Below, piece after piece: positions 26,439-35,528 of a stretch of DNA of 64,000 nt. Made by a program: the position numbers and the translations under genes. Origin of the DNA: an uncultured Gemella sp. (GTDB taxonomy: Bacteria > Bacillota > Bacilli > Staphylococcales > Gemellaceae); the NCBI GenBank assembly GCA_900555985.1, contig USNF01000003.1:44683-108682 (forward strand). The letters run 5' to 3'. Below the pieces are notes generated by a model. It had not been told where the DNA came from, made no database searches, and was given only the letters and a program-made list of their open reading frames with translations. The stretch's first letter is position 1; each line of letters starts with the position of its first letter.

Positions 26439-26467
26439 TTGCTTAATGCTTAGAAAAATATTATAAT
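26439..26467 (+). promoter_or_regulatory. Predicted promoter of the suf operon
   Basis: TTGCTT (26439-26444), 17-base spacer, TATAAT (26462-26467), about 88 bases before sufC. I see no clear IscR/SufR or Fur-type operator in the leader. Confidence 0.6.
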
Positions 26468-26555
26468 AAAAGGTATGTTAAAGGCTTAATAAAGCGATAT
26501 TTAAATAATATTTAATAGAAACCTTAAATAAAAATTATAAGATGGAGGAATAATA

Positions 26556-27296
26556 ATGTCTGTTCTAGATATAAAAAATTTAGAAGTATCGATAAATGAT
26601 AAGAAAATATTAAAAGGACTTAATTTAGAAATTAAATCTGGGGAAATTCATGCAGTAATGGGGCCTAATGGGGCAGGAAAATCAACATTAGCGTCAGCTA
26701 TTATGGGACACCCTAAATATGAAGTTGATGGAGGTAGTATTTTACTTGATAATGAGGAAGTACTAGACATGGAGGTAGATGAGAGAGCTAGAGCTGGATT
26801 ATTCTTAGCTATGCAATATCCTTCAGAAGTTCCTGGTGTGCCAACATCAGAATTTATTAAATCAGCTATTAATGCTAGTAGAGAAGAAAATATTCCACTA
26901 ATGCAATATATCAAAAAACTTGATAAAACTATGAACTTTTTAGAGATGGATTTAAAAATGTCTCAACGTTATGTGAATGATGGATTCTCAGGTGGTGAGA
27001 AAAAACGTAATGAAATATTACAGATGATGATGTTAGAACCTAAATTTGCAATTCTTGACGAGATTGACTCTGGATTAGATATTGATGCATTGAAGATTGT
27101 ATCAAAAGGAGTTAATAAAATGCGTGGGGAAGATTTTGGTTGTTTAATTATAACTCACTATCAACGTTTACTGGATTACATTGAACCAGATTTTGTTCAT
27201 GTATTAATGGATGGGAAAATAGTTAAAACTGGAGGACCAGAATTAGCACTTCGTTTAGAAAAAGAAGGATATGATTGGTTAAAAGAAGAGGTTTAA
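26556..27296 (+). CDS. sufC: Fe-S cluster assembly ATPase SufC
   Basis: The 246-residue ABC-type ATPase drives the SufBCD scaffold that builds iron-sulfur clusters. Walker [10 protein letters not shown] is at about 36-44, the signature FSGGEKKR near 145-152, Walker [13 protein letters not shown] and the switch His in IITHYQRLL. Standard length. GGAGG precedes the ATG. It is the first gene of sufCDSUB, the normal order in Firmicutes; sufD starts 1 base after its stop. Confidence 0.97.
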   Translation: MSVLDIKNLEVSINDKKILKGLNLEIKSGEIHAVMGPNGAGKSTLASAIMGHPKYEVDGGSILLDNEEVLDMEVDERARAGLFLAMQYPSEVPGVPTSEFIKSAINASREENIPLMQYIKKLDKTMNFLEMDLKMSQRYVNDGFSGGEKKRNEILQMMMLEPKFAILDEIDSGLDIDALKIVSKGVNKMRGEDFGCLIITHYQRLLDYIEPDFVHVLMDGKIVKTGGPELALRLEKEGYDWLKEEV

Positions 27297-27297
27297 T

Positions 27298-28593
27298 ATG
27301 GAAAATAATAAATTAAAACTTAGTATAAAAACATTACAGAATATTTTTTCTGATACTAATGAACCTGAGTGGTACTTAAATACAAGAAAATTGGCTTTAT
27401 ACAAAAGTTATACTTTACCTTTTCCTAAATTAGAATCAATGAATTTAGAAAATTGGAATCTTTTTAATGTTGATTTTAGTAAATTGCGTATTGAAGAAAA
27501 TACCACTAATAATGAAGACGTATTAGAAAAATATAATGTAAATAGGGATGATTTTGTAGTTATTCAAAAAAATAACACTTTGGTTTATGTGAATATACCA
27601 GAAAAATATAATAATAAGGTAAAAATAAAAAATATATTTTCTGCTATGAATGATGATCATATTAAAGATAGTTTTATGAGTGTTGTAGATTATGCAGAAA
27701 GTAAAGTAACATCAGTACATTATACATTATTGAACGCAGGATTATATGTAGATGTAGTTGATAATTCAGAAATTGATGAACCTTTACAATATATAGTAAT
27801 TTCAGATGGTGAACAAAGCTTGTTTAATCATGTTACATTACAAGTTGGAAAGAATGCTAAATTCAATTTTATTGAAAATTATATAAATAATATTGATAAG
27901 GATAGTGAACCATTCAATATCGTTACTGAAGTAGTAGCTCATGATGGTGCAAAGATAAATTATAGTTCAATAACTAATCAGCCTGGTGCAAAGAGAGGAA
28001 CTATTTTAAGACGAGGTTTAACATATAGAGATGCATTAATCAACTGGAATGTTGCAGCAATGGATGAGGCTAATGTGTATCATGATAATACAACACATAT
28101 TCTGGGTGATGGTTCAGAAGCAAATCTAAAAATTGTTACTTTAGGTGTAAAGGAACAGAAGACATATTTTAATAGTGAAGTTGTAAATCAAGGATTAAAT
28201 TCAAAAGGAGATATTCTTCAACATGGTGTTCTTCTTGATAGATCACATATAGTATTTAACGGTATAGGATTTATTGTAAAAGGTGCAACTGGATCTAATG
28301 CTTATCAAAGCTCTAGAATGCTAACTTTATCTTCAGATGCTAAAGCTGATGCAAATCCAATGTTATTAATTGATGAAAATGACGTTATGGCAGGACATGG
28401 GGCTTCATTAGGACGTATCGATGAAGAACAATTATATTATTTACAGAGCAGAGGATTGACTAGAAAAGAGTCGAGTAGACTACTTGTTCATGGATTTTTA
28501 TCACCTGTAATTACTGAATTAACAGTTGATAAAATTAAAGACTTAGTAACGATTCTTATTGATGAGAAAATAAATAATAATGAGAGTGAATAA
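27298..28593 (+). CDS. sufD: Fe-S cluster assembly protein SufD
   Basis: The 431-residue beta-helix scaffold component pairs with SufB. Features include PEWYLNTRKLALYKSYTLPFP at the N-terminus, the central beta-helix, and the C-terminal conserved block DANPMLLIDENDVMAGHGASLGRI followed by EQLYYLQSRGLTRKES, shared by SufB/SufD. It lies between sufC and sufS with 1- and 2-base gaps. Confidence 0.95.
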   Translation: MENNKLKLSIKTLQNIFSDTNEPEWYLNTRKLALYKSYTLPFPKLESMNLENWNLFNVDFSKLRIEENTTNNEDVLEKYNVNRDDFVVIQKNNTLVYVNIPEKYNNKVKIKNIFSAMNDDHIKDSFMSVVDYAESKVTSVHYTLLNAGLYVDVVDNSEIDEPLQYIVISDGEQSLFNHVTLQVGKNAKFNFIENYINNIDKDSEPFNIVTEVVAHDGAKINYSSITNQPGAKRGTILRRGLTYRDALINWNVAAMDEANVYHDNTTHILGDGSEANLKIVTLGVKEQKTYFNSEVVNQGLNSKGDILQHGVLLDRSHIVFNGIGFIVKGATGSNAYQSSRMLTLSSDAKADANPMLLIDENDVMAGHGASLGRIDEEQLYYLQSRGLTRKESSRLLVHGFLSPVITELTVDKIKDLVTILIDEKINNNESE

Positions 28594-28595
28594 AA

Positions 28596-29825
28596 ATGAA
28601 AGATTTAAGCATTTATAGAGAGGATTTTCCAATACTAAAAAGAAAAATCAAAAATAATGATTTAATATTTTTTGATAATGGAGCAACAACTCAAAAGCCT
28701 ATTCAAGTAATTGATGCAATAAGTGATTATTATAAAAATTATAATTCTAATATACATAGATCTGTTTACACTCTTGGAGATGAGTCAGAAAAGATATATG
28801 AAGAGTCGAAACATTTAGTTAAAGAATTCATAAATGCTAATAGTCATGAAGAAATTATTTATACTAGCGGTACTACGGAAAGTATGAATTTTATAGCAAG
28901 AATAATTGAGCAAGATGTTGAAGATGGAGATGAAATTATTCTTACATACATGGAACATCATGCAAATCTTGTACCATGGCAACAATTAGCAATTAGAAAA
29001 AATTTAACTTTAAGATTTTTAGATTTAGATGAGTTAGGAAGAATTAATATTAACCAATTAAAAGAGTTGATAAACGATAAAACTAAAATAGTTTCAATTT
29101 GCCATGCATCTAACGTATTAGGAAATATTAATCCAGTATATGAAATAGGTAGTATGTTGAAAGATAAAAATATATATTTTGTAGTTGACGCTGCACAATC
29201 AGTTCCTCATATGAAAATTGATGTAGACAAAATGAATTGTGACTTCCTTGCATTTAGTGCGCATAAAATGTGTGGACCAACTGGTATAGGTGTCTTATAT
29301 GGAAAAAAGAATCTATTAGAAAAATTTGATCCAGTAGAATTTGGAGGAGGAATGATAGGAGTTGTTGAAGAAAAATCATCGACATGGGCGATTCTTCCAG
29401 ATAAATTTGAAGCAGGTACTCCTTTGTTGGCTGAAGCAGCAGGACTAGGAGCAACGATAAAATACCTAGAAGATATAGGTTTAGAAAATATCGAGAGTTA
29501 TACTAAAGAACTAACTAAATATTTGTATGATGAGTTATCAAAAATAAGTAATATTAAAATATATGGAACAAATGAGATCAGTGAAAGAGTATCATTAGTA
29601 TCTTTCAATTTAGAAGGAGTTCATCCACATGATTTAACTAGTTTTTTAGATGAAAAAGGAATCTGTATAAGAGCTGGTCATCAGTGTACTCAGCCATTAC
29701 TTGGAAAGTTAGGCGCATATTCGGTAGCAAGAGCCAGTCTATATTTTTATAACACAAAAGAAGAAATAGACTTCTTTATTCAAGTGTTAAAAGAAACAAA
29801 GGAATTTTTTGAAAATGAGTTTTAA
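28596..29825 (+). CDS. sufS: Cysteine desulfurase SufS
   Basis: The 409-residue PLP enzyme removes sulfur from cysteine and hands it to SufU. Lys in FSAHKMCGPTGIGVLYG binds PLP (about residue 226), and RAGHQCTQPLL carries the active-site Cys (about 364). N-terminal YLDN-equivalent IFFDNGATTQKP is present. The group II desulfurase fold and neighbours settle the call. Its end overlaps sufU by 11 bases. Confidence 0.96.
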   Translation: MKDLSIYREDFPILKRKIKNNDLIFFDNGATTQKPIQVIDAISDYYKNYNSNIHRSVYTLGDESEKIYEESKHLVKEFINANSHEEIIYTSGTTESMNFIARIIEQDVEDGDEIILTYMEHHANLVPWQQLAIRKNLTLRFLDLDELGRININQLKELINDKTKIVSICHASNVLGNINPVYEIGSMLKDKNIYFVVDAAQSVPHMKIDVDKMNCDFLAFSAHKMCGPTGIGVLYGKKNLLEKFDPVEFGGGMIGVVEEKSSTWAILPDKFEAGTPLLAEAAGLGATIKYLEDIGLENIESYTKELTKYLYDELSKISNIKIYGTNEISERVSLVSFNLEGVHPHDLTSFLDEKGICIRAGHQCTQPLLGKLGAYSVARASLYFYNTKEEIDFFIQVLKETKEFFENEF

Positions 29826-30246
29826 TGGATTAAAAGATTTATATAAACAAGTTATTTTAGATCATAGCAAATATCCACGTAATAATGGTGAAGTTGTTGA
29901 TGGATACAAATTAGAAATGTTAAATCCTTCATGTGGTGATAAAATTACTGTTAGTATGGATATTGAAGATAATATAATAAAAGATATTAAATTTGTTGGG
30001 ACAGGATGTTCTATTTCATTAGCATCTGCTTCTATGTTAACAGAGGAACTAAAAGGATTATCTGTTTCAGAAGCAAATTTAAAAATTAAAGATTTCCTTA
30101 ATATGATAATGGGAAATGATTTTAACGAAGATAATTTAGAAGACAGTCTAGCACTTCAAAATATATCTCAACTACCAGCAAGGGTAAAATGTGCTACACT
30201 TGCATGGAAAATAACTGAAAAAATATTAGAAGAAAACAATAAATAG
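29815..30246 (+). CDS. sufU: Sulfur acceptor/zinc protein SufU
   Basis: The protein (143 residues from the ATG at 29815) accepts persulfide from SufS through a zinc-ligand swap. The three conserved cysteines are in [16 protein letters not shown] and RVKCATLAW, with the Asp of CGD also kept. An in-frame TTG at 29809 exists, but [23 protein letters not shown] beginning at 29815 matches family N-termini; written here in part only. It overlaps sufS by 11 bases. Confidence 0.94.
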   Translation: MSFNGLKDLYKQVILDHSKYPRNNGEVVDGYKLEMLNPSCGDKITVSMDIEDNIIKDIKFVGTGCSISLASASMLTEELKGLSVSEANLKIKDFLNMIMGNDFNEDNLEDSLALQNISQLPARVKCATLAWKITEKILEENNK

Positions 30247-30260
30247 AAGGAGTGATAGTG

Positions 30261-31658
30261 TTGAATAAAAATGAAGAAATGTTTACCGAGTATCAGTATG
30301 GATTCTCAGATAAAGATGTATCTATTTTTAAAACTGAAAAAGGACTAACTAAAGAAATAGTTGAAACTATCTCCAAAAGAAAAGAAGAACCACAATGGAT
30401 GTTGGACTTTCGCTTAAATGCATTAAAAGAGTTTTATAGAATGCCAATGCCTACATGGGGTGGCGATTTATCAGAAATTGATTTTGAAGACTTAACATAC
30501 TATGTAAAACCATCAGAAAAGACGGAACGTTCATGGGATGAGGTTCCTACTGAAATAAAAAATACATTTGAAAAATTAGGTATTCCTGAAGCTGAGCAAA
30601 AATATCTTGCTGGGGTTTCTGCTCAGTATGAATCTGAAGTTGTTTATCATAACATGCATAAGCAGTTTGAAGAACAAGGAATTATATTTGAGGATACCGA
30701 TACAGCTTTAAAAAACCATGAAGAAATTTTTAAAAAATATTTTTCTAAAGCAGTCGACTTTAATGATAATAAATTTGCTGCATTAAACTCAGCAGTATGG
30801 TCAGGTGGTTCATTTATTTACTGCCCTGAAAATGTCTCTATTGAAGCCCCGCTTCAAGCATATTTTAGAATTAATAGTGAAAAAATGGGGCAATTTGAGC
30901 GTACACTTATCATTATTGAAAAGAATTCTTCTTTACATTATGTTGAAGGATGTACAGCACCTACATATTCTGCAAGTTCCCTTCATGCAGCAGTAGTTGA
31001 AATTTTTATTAAAGAAAACGCAAGATTTAGATATACGACAATTCAAAACTGGTCAACTAATGTATACAACTTAGTAACAAAACGTGCAATAGTTGAAAAA
31101 AATGGTACTATGGAATGGGTTGATGGAAATCTAGGTTCTAAACTTACTATGAAGTATCCAGCATGTGTATTAGTAGGTGAAGGAGCTAGTGGTAGCACGT
31201 TATCTATTGCAATGGCAAGTGAAGGTCAAGTACTGGATGCTGGTTCTAAAATGATTCATTTAGCTCCTCGTACTTCATCAACTGTAGTTTCAAAATCAAT
31301 GTCAAGACGTGGAGGAAAAGTTAACTATAGAGGTTGGATTAACTTTGGAAAAAATTCAGAAGGTTCTCGTTCGAATATCGAATGTGATACACTAATTTTA
31401 GATGAATATTCAACTTCAGATACTATTCCATATAATATTATTAAAAATTCTGATGTTTCTTTAGAACATGAAGCTAAAGTATCTAAAGTTTCTGAAGAGC
31501 AATTATTCTATCTTATGAGTCGTGGTTTAGATGAAGGACAAGCTACAGAAATGATAGTAATGGGATTCATTGAACCATTTACGAAAGAATTACCAATGGA
31601 ATATGCGGTAGAATTAAATAGATTAATTTCATTTGAAATGGAAGGATCAATTGGGTAA
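30261..31658 (+). CDS. sufB: Fe-S cluster assembly protein SufB
   Basis: The protein (about 465 residues) is the core scaffold on which the cluster forms. Evidence: [11 protein letters not shown] and [10 protein letters not shown] near the N-terminus, the beta-helix with [11 protein letters not shown], and the C-terminal [17 protein letters not shown]. The start is ambiguous: GTG 30252, GTG 30258 and TTG 30261 are all in frame behind AAGGAG (30247-30252). TTG 30261 has the best spacing (8 bases) and gives LNKNEEMF. It is the last suf gene, followed by a strong terminator. Confidence 0.95.
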   Translation: MNKNEEMFTEYQYGFSDKDVSIFKTEKGLTKEIVETISKRKEEPQWMLDFRLNALKEFYRMPMPTWGGDLSEIDFEDLTYYVKPSEKTERSWDEVPTEIKNTFEKLGIPEAEQKYLAGVSAQYESEVVYHNMHKQFEEQGIIFEDTDTALKNHEEIFKKYFSKAVDFNDNKFAALNSAVWSGGSFIYCPENVSIEAPLQAYFRINSEKMGQFERTLIIIEKNSSLHYVEGCTAPTYSASSLHAAVVEIFIKENARFRYTTIQNWSTNVYNLVTKRAIVEKNGTMEWVDGNLGSKLTMKYPACVLVGEGASGSTLSIAMASEGQVLDAGSKMIHLAPRTSSTVVSKSMSRRGGKVNYRGWINFGKNSEGSRSNIECDTLILDEYSTSDTIPYNIIKNSDVSLEHEAKVSKVSEEQLFYLMSRGLDEGQATEMIVMGFIEPFTKELPMEYAVELNRLISFEMEGSIG

Positions 31659-31660
31659 AA

Positions 31661-31687
31661 AATAAGAGCTTTTTAAAAGCTCTTATT
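31661..31687 (+). terminator. Terminator of the suf operon
   Basis: AATAAGAGCTT (31661-31671) pairs with AAGCTCTTATT (31677-31687), followed by a T-run. Confidence 0.9.
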
Positions 31688-31774
31688 TTTTATGTAATTC
31701 GTTTTCATTACTGTATAGAAATTTTCAATAAAATATGATAATATAGTATGTAATAAATATTGAAGAGGTACATT

Positions 31775-32917
31775 ATGAAAAGAAAAAGAGATTATAAAGA
31801 GAATTTAGGAAGTAACAATCAAAATAGTAATTCTAATAATCAACAGCATTATGAAAATTACAATAATGGAAATTCATATGAAGATAATCAGAATTATGGC
31901 GATTATAATAATGGAAATCCATATGAAAATAATCAAAATTATGGTAATTATAACAATGATAATTCATATGTAAATAACCAAAATTATAGTGATAATTCAT
32001 ACAACAACTATGATAATTATAATACTCAACAGTATAATAACTATGGAAATAATGGGTACTCTAATTATGAGAATAACAATTCATACAATAATTATGAAAA
32101 TTATAATTATGATCCTAACTTATCGGATGAATATTATGATGATACGCAAAATGAGTTTTATGAAGAAGAACCTGAAGAACAGAAACCAAAGAAAAATCTA
32201 TTTCTAATTTCATTTCTAAGTGCACTTGCTATTTTACTAGTTGCTGGAGGAGCTTATTTTGGTTATACAAAATTTATAAAAGAATCTAAGCAAACTGTCG
32301 ATTTAAGTCAATATGAAATAGAGTTTTCTCCGTATGGTGAAGATGGTGAAGGAAAACCTTCTGCTGATATTAAAAAGATCCCAAATGTTGAAACAAACGA
32401 TGCTTCAGTAAAAGATTTCTTGCAAGATCCAGCAATTACTTATAATAAAAATAATAACTTACGAAATGGGGACAAAGTTGAAGTTAGTATTACCTTAAGT
32501 AAAGCAACAGCCAATTCAAAAAAATTAGAGTTAGTAGGAGAATTTAAACGTAGTTACACAGTAAAAGGACTAACTCAGAAACAGAAAGATAATACAGTAG
32601 TTAAAGAAGAAAATAATAAGAGCAGTAGTACTAAAACAAATACATTTAGAGAAAATAGCTCTGTAGATACTAAAAAGCTTTCTGAATCTGATTTGGAAAC
32701 TTGGGCTAAAACAATTTATATTAAAGATAATAACAGGAATTCGACTAGATCAGATTACTCTGCGGATGTATGGCTAGGTAACGATAACCTTGCATATGTA
32801 AATGTAAAACGTGGGGATAATACAGTTGCAAAATATCGTGTAAATAGTCGAGGCCAATTAGAGCAAAATTCTAGTGGTTCTAGTTGGAGTGTTGTAAGTA
32901 GTGTATATACAGAGTAA
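31775..32917 (+). CDS. Single-pass membrane protein with Asn/Tyr-rich low-complexity N-terminus
   Basis: Unrecognised protein of 380 residues. Residues 1-9 are basic (MKRKRDYKE), 12-115 are almost only Asn, Tyr, Gln, Ser, Gly and Glu with three 15-residue repeats, 117-137 are acidic, 141-164 form one membrane helix (LFLISFLSALAILLVAGGAY), and 170-380 form an extracytoplasmic domain rich in Lys/Ser. The positive N-terminus puts the Asn/Tyr-rich part in the cytoplasm. A TTG at 31760 is in frame but the ATG at 31775 follows GAAGAGG properly. It is monocistronic between the suf terminator and its own. No function can be given; the outer domain may be ligand binding. Confidence 0.75.
   Translation: MKRKRDYKENLGSNNQNSNSNNQQHYENYNNGNSYEDNQNYGDYNNGNPYENNQNYGNYNNDNSYVNNQNYSDNSYNNYDNYNTQQYNNYGNNGYSNYENNNSYNNYENYNYDPNLSDEYYDDTQNEFYEEEPEEQKPKKNLFLISFLSALAILLVAGGAYFGYTKFIKESKQTVDLSQYEIEFSPYGEDGEGKPSADIKKIPNVETNDASVKDFLQDPAITYNKNNNLRNGDKVEVSITLSKATANSKKLELVGEFKRSYTVKGLTQKQKDNTVVKEENNKSSSTKTNTFRENSSVDTKKLSESDLETWAKTIYIKDNNRNSTRSDYSADVWLGNDNLAYVNVKRGDNTVAKYRVNSRGQLEQNSSGSSWSVVSSVYTE
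31859..31993 (+). repeat. Three tandem 45-bp coding repeats
   Basis: They encode residues 29-43, 44-58 and 59-73 of the Asn/Tyr-rich membrane protein, with unit pattern Y-N-N-(G/D)-N-(S/P)-Y-x-(D/N)-N-Q-N-Y-(G/S)-(D/N). Copies differ at several bases, so the array is old or under selection at protein level. Confidence 0.8.
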
Positions 32918-32950
32918 TTTAAATATTTTCTTATAGTCAAATAATAAAAA

Positions 32951-32992
32951 AAACTAATAATAGGCAATGTATAGGCATTCAATTATTAGTTT
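32951..32992 (+). terminator. Terminator before ackA
   Basis: AAACTAATAAT (32951-32961) pairs with ATTATTAGTTT (32982-32992), followed by a T-run. The inner loop contains a smaller GGCAATG/CATTC-like pairing. Confidence 0.8.
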
Positions 32993-33029
32993 TTTTATTA
33001 ATTTTTTAATAAAAAACTTTAAATAACCC

Positions 33030-33058
33030 TTGTAATTAAATAAAAATAATGAGATAAT
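33030..33058 (+). promoter_or_regulatory. Predicted promoter of ackA
   Basis: TTGTAA (33030-33035), 17-base spacer, GATAAT (33053-33058), 40 bases before the ATG. I see no clear CcpA cre palindrome in this gap. Confidence 0.5.
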
Positions 33059-33098
33059 GTAATATATAATGTAAAATAGTAAGAGGAGACATACACAT

Positions 33099-34283
33099 AT
33101 GACAAAGATACTAGCTATTAACTCAGGGAGTTCATCTTTAAAATTTCAATTATTTGAAATGCCTGAAGAAAAAGTTATTACAAAAGGATTAGTAGAAAGA
33201 ATAGGAATTGAAAATAGTGTGTTCACTATTGAATTTAATGGTGAAAAAAATAAAGAAACTGTAGACATTCCTAACCATGATGTAGCAATTGAAATGTTAT
33301 TATCAAAATTAACATCATTGGGAATTGTTTCTGATGTAAAAGAAATTGAAGGAGTAGGACACCGTGTTGTTCATGGTGGAGAGTTTTATGATGCATCAGT
33401 TTTAGTAACAGATGAAGAATTAGCAAAAGTTGACTCTATTGAAGACTTAGCACCATTACATAACCCTGCTAACATTAAAGGTGTTCGTTCATTCCAAAAA
33501 GAATTACCTGGGGTACCTAACGTACTAACATTCGATACTGCCTTCCATCAAAGTATGCCAAAATCAACTTATATGTATGCAGTACCAAGAGAATTCTATG
33601 AAAAATATGGAGTTCGTAAATATGGTGCACACGGAACAAGTCACAGATATATTGGTGAAAAAGTTGCTGAAGTATTAGGTAAAGATCCAAAAGAATTAAA
33701 AACTATTTCATGTCACATTGGAAATGGTGCATCAGTTTGTGCCATTAAAAATGGTAAATCATTTGATACTTCAATGGGATTCACTCCATTATCAGGTTTA
33801 GTAATGGGAACTAGAACAGGGGATATTGATCCAGCTACAATCCCTTATATTGCTGAAAAAACTGGTTTAACTCTAAACGAAATTTTACGTATCTTTAACT
33901 TCGAATCAGGATTAAAAGGGGTATCTGGTATTTCTTCTGATTTACGTGATGTTGAGGGCGCAAGATTCACAGACCCACACGCAGCAGAAGCTATCGATGT
34001 TTATATTAATAGAATCAAACAGTATATAGGAGCTTATGCGGCAGCAATGAATGGAGTAGATGCTATCGTATTTACTGCAGGTGTTGGTGAAAACGCAACT
34101 TGGGTACGTGAAGAAGTATTAGAAGGAGTTTCATTCTTAGGTGTAGAAATTGATAAAGAGAAAAACAATGTTCGTGGAAAACTAACAGAAATCTCAACTC
34201 CAAATTCAAAAGTAAAAGCATTTGTAATTCCAACAGATGAGGAAGTTATGATTGCTAGAGATACTTATAACTTATCTAAATAA
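33099..34283 (+). CDS. ackA: Acetate kinase
   Basis: The 394-residue enzyme interconverts acetyl phosphate + ADP and acetate + ATP, yielding ATP in fermentation. [13 protein letters not shown] is at the N-terminus; [17 protein letters not shown] and the second signature [11 protein letters not shown] follow, and the C-terminal FTAGVGENA is present. Length is typical (about 395-400). Codons here are less AT-biased than neighbours (many GTC/CGT/TAC choices), as expected for high expression. It is monocistronic between its own promoter and terminator. Confidence 0.97.
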   Translation: MTKILAINSGSSSLKFQLFEMPEEKVITKGLVERIGIENSVFTIEFNGEKNKETVDIPNHDVAIEMLLSKLTSLGIVSDVKEIEGVGHRVVHGGEFYDASVLVTDEELAKVDSIEDLAPLHNPANIKGVRSFQKELPGVPNVLTFDTAFHQSMPKSTYMYAVPREFYEKYGVRKYGAHGTSHRYIGEKVAEVLGKDPKELKTISCHIGNGASVCAIKNGKSFDTSMGFTPLSGLVMGTRTGDIDPATIPYIAEKTGLTLNEILRIFNFESGLKGVSGISSDLRDVEGARFTDPHAAEAIDVYINRIKQYIGAYAAAMNGVDAIVFTAGVGENATWVREEVLEGVSFLGVEIDKEKNNVRGKLTEISTPNSKVKAFVIPTDEEVMIARDTYNLSK

Positions 34284-34299
34284 TTTTAAAAAATACAAG

Positions 34300-34320
34300 G
34301 CTGGGGATTAATTCTCCAGC
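34300..34320 (+). terminator. Terminator after ackA
   Basis: GCTGGGGA (34300-34307) pairs with TCTCCAGC (34313-34320), followed by TTTTCT. Confidence 0.8.
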
Positions 34321-34342
34321 TTTTCTATTTAGAAAGGATTAT

Positions 34343-35494
34343 ATGGAAACAAAAAGCTTTAAAGAAAAATTTGGTACAGCAATCGAAGTGCTAGAAATAA
34401 TAAATAAAGCAGGATTTGAATCATACTTTGTAGGTGGTTGTGTAAGAGACTATATATTAAATAAAAATTTTTCAGATATAGATATTACAACAAATGCATT
34501 ATCAGAGGAAATAAAAGAAATTTTTTCAAAAACAATTGATACAGGAATTCAACATGGTACGGTTACTGTTTTATATAAAAACAATTCATATGAAATAACG
34601 ACGTTTAGAACAGAAGACAACTATAGTAATCACAGATCACCGGATAAAGTTGAATTTGTAAATAACTTAAAAGACGATTTAGATAGAAGAGACTTTACTA
34701 TTAATGCCATGGCCCTTGATATAAAAGGTTACATTTATGACTTTCATTCAGGAGTTAATGATATAACAAATAAAATTATAAAAACTGTAAATAATCCTAA
34801 TGAACGATTTTTTGAAGATGCACTTAGGATGATAAGAGCATTTCGCTTTTCTTCAAAATTAGGGTTCAGTATTGAAAATAACACATTTAATGCTATTTGT
34901 AAAAATTCAAAATTAATAGAGTATGTTTCGATTGAAAGAATTATTACAGAGTTTAAAAAGCTATTTGAAGGAATAGGTAATAAAAAAAGTTTTGAATTAC
35001 TATTGAAAAGTGGAATAAATATTTATATTCCTTTTTTTAAATATGTAAAAAATTATAGTGATTTTTCTAAGTATACATTTTGTCAGATTATGTATTACCT
35101 AATGTTTTTTAATAAAATACCTATTTCTGAATTGAAAAAATTAAAATTATCTAATAAAGAAGTTTCAAAAGTTAAAGAATATGACTTAATATACAGTAAT
35201 TTCAACTTAAATACACCAATAGAAAATATTCTTTATCAATATAGTTTAGAAGATGTATTATTTATTTCAAGATTATTTAATTTTATGGAAGACAGGAAGA
35301 TTTTGAATACAAAGCTAAATATAAAAAGTTTTAATGATGTAAATATTACTTCAAAAGAGATTATTGAATTAGTCAATAAGACACCTGGTCCATGGATAAA
35401 AGATATAATAAAAAAAATTGAAAACAATATTTTATTAGGTAGACTAAAAAATGATAATAAAGAAATCATTAAATTTATTAAAGAATTAAATTAA
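34343..35494 (+). CDS. cca: CCA tRNA nucleotidyltransferase
   Basis: The 383-residue enzyme adds or repairs the 3' CCA of tRNAs. The class II nucleotidyltransferase head has FVGGCVRDYILNK and the catalytic DIDITTNA (Asp-x-Asp), followed by GTVTVLYK and RRDFTINAMA, and the neck motif DALRMIRAFRFSSKL; the helical tail is shorter and AT-rich. The TTAGAAAGGATT site precedes the ATG. In B. subtilis cca is a few genes before dinG, and here the dinG remnant follows directly, so intervening birA and pan genes are absent. Confidence 0.94.
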   Translation: METKSFKEKFGTAIEVLEIINKAGFESYFVGGCVRDYILNKNFSDIDITTNALSEEIKEIFSKTIDTGIQHGTVTVLYKNNSYEITTFRTEDNYSNHRSPDKVEFVNNLKDDLDRRDFTINAMALDIKGYIYDFHSGVNDITNKIIKTVNNPNERFFEDALRMIRAFRFSSKLGFSIENNTFNAICKNSKLIEYVSIERIITEFKKLFEGIGNKKSFELLLKSGINIYIPFFKYVKNYSDFSKYTFCQIMYYLMFFNKIPISELKKLKLSNKEVSKVKEYDLIYSNFNLNTPIENILYQYSLEDVLFISRLFNFMEDRKILNTKLNIKSFNDVNITSKEIIELVNKTPGPWIKDIIKKIENNILLGRLKNDNKEIIKFIKELN

Positions 35495-35528
35495 TATTAG
35501 TATTTTATAGAAAGTGAGGTGAGAGAAT

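Noticed and set aside
31859..31993. Tandem repeats as a CRISPR array
   Set aside because: The 45-bp units are contiguous without spacers, lie inside one coding frame, and there are no cas genes.
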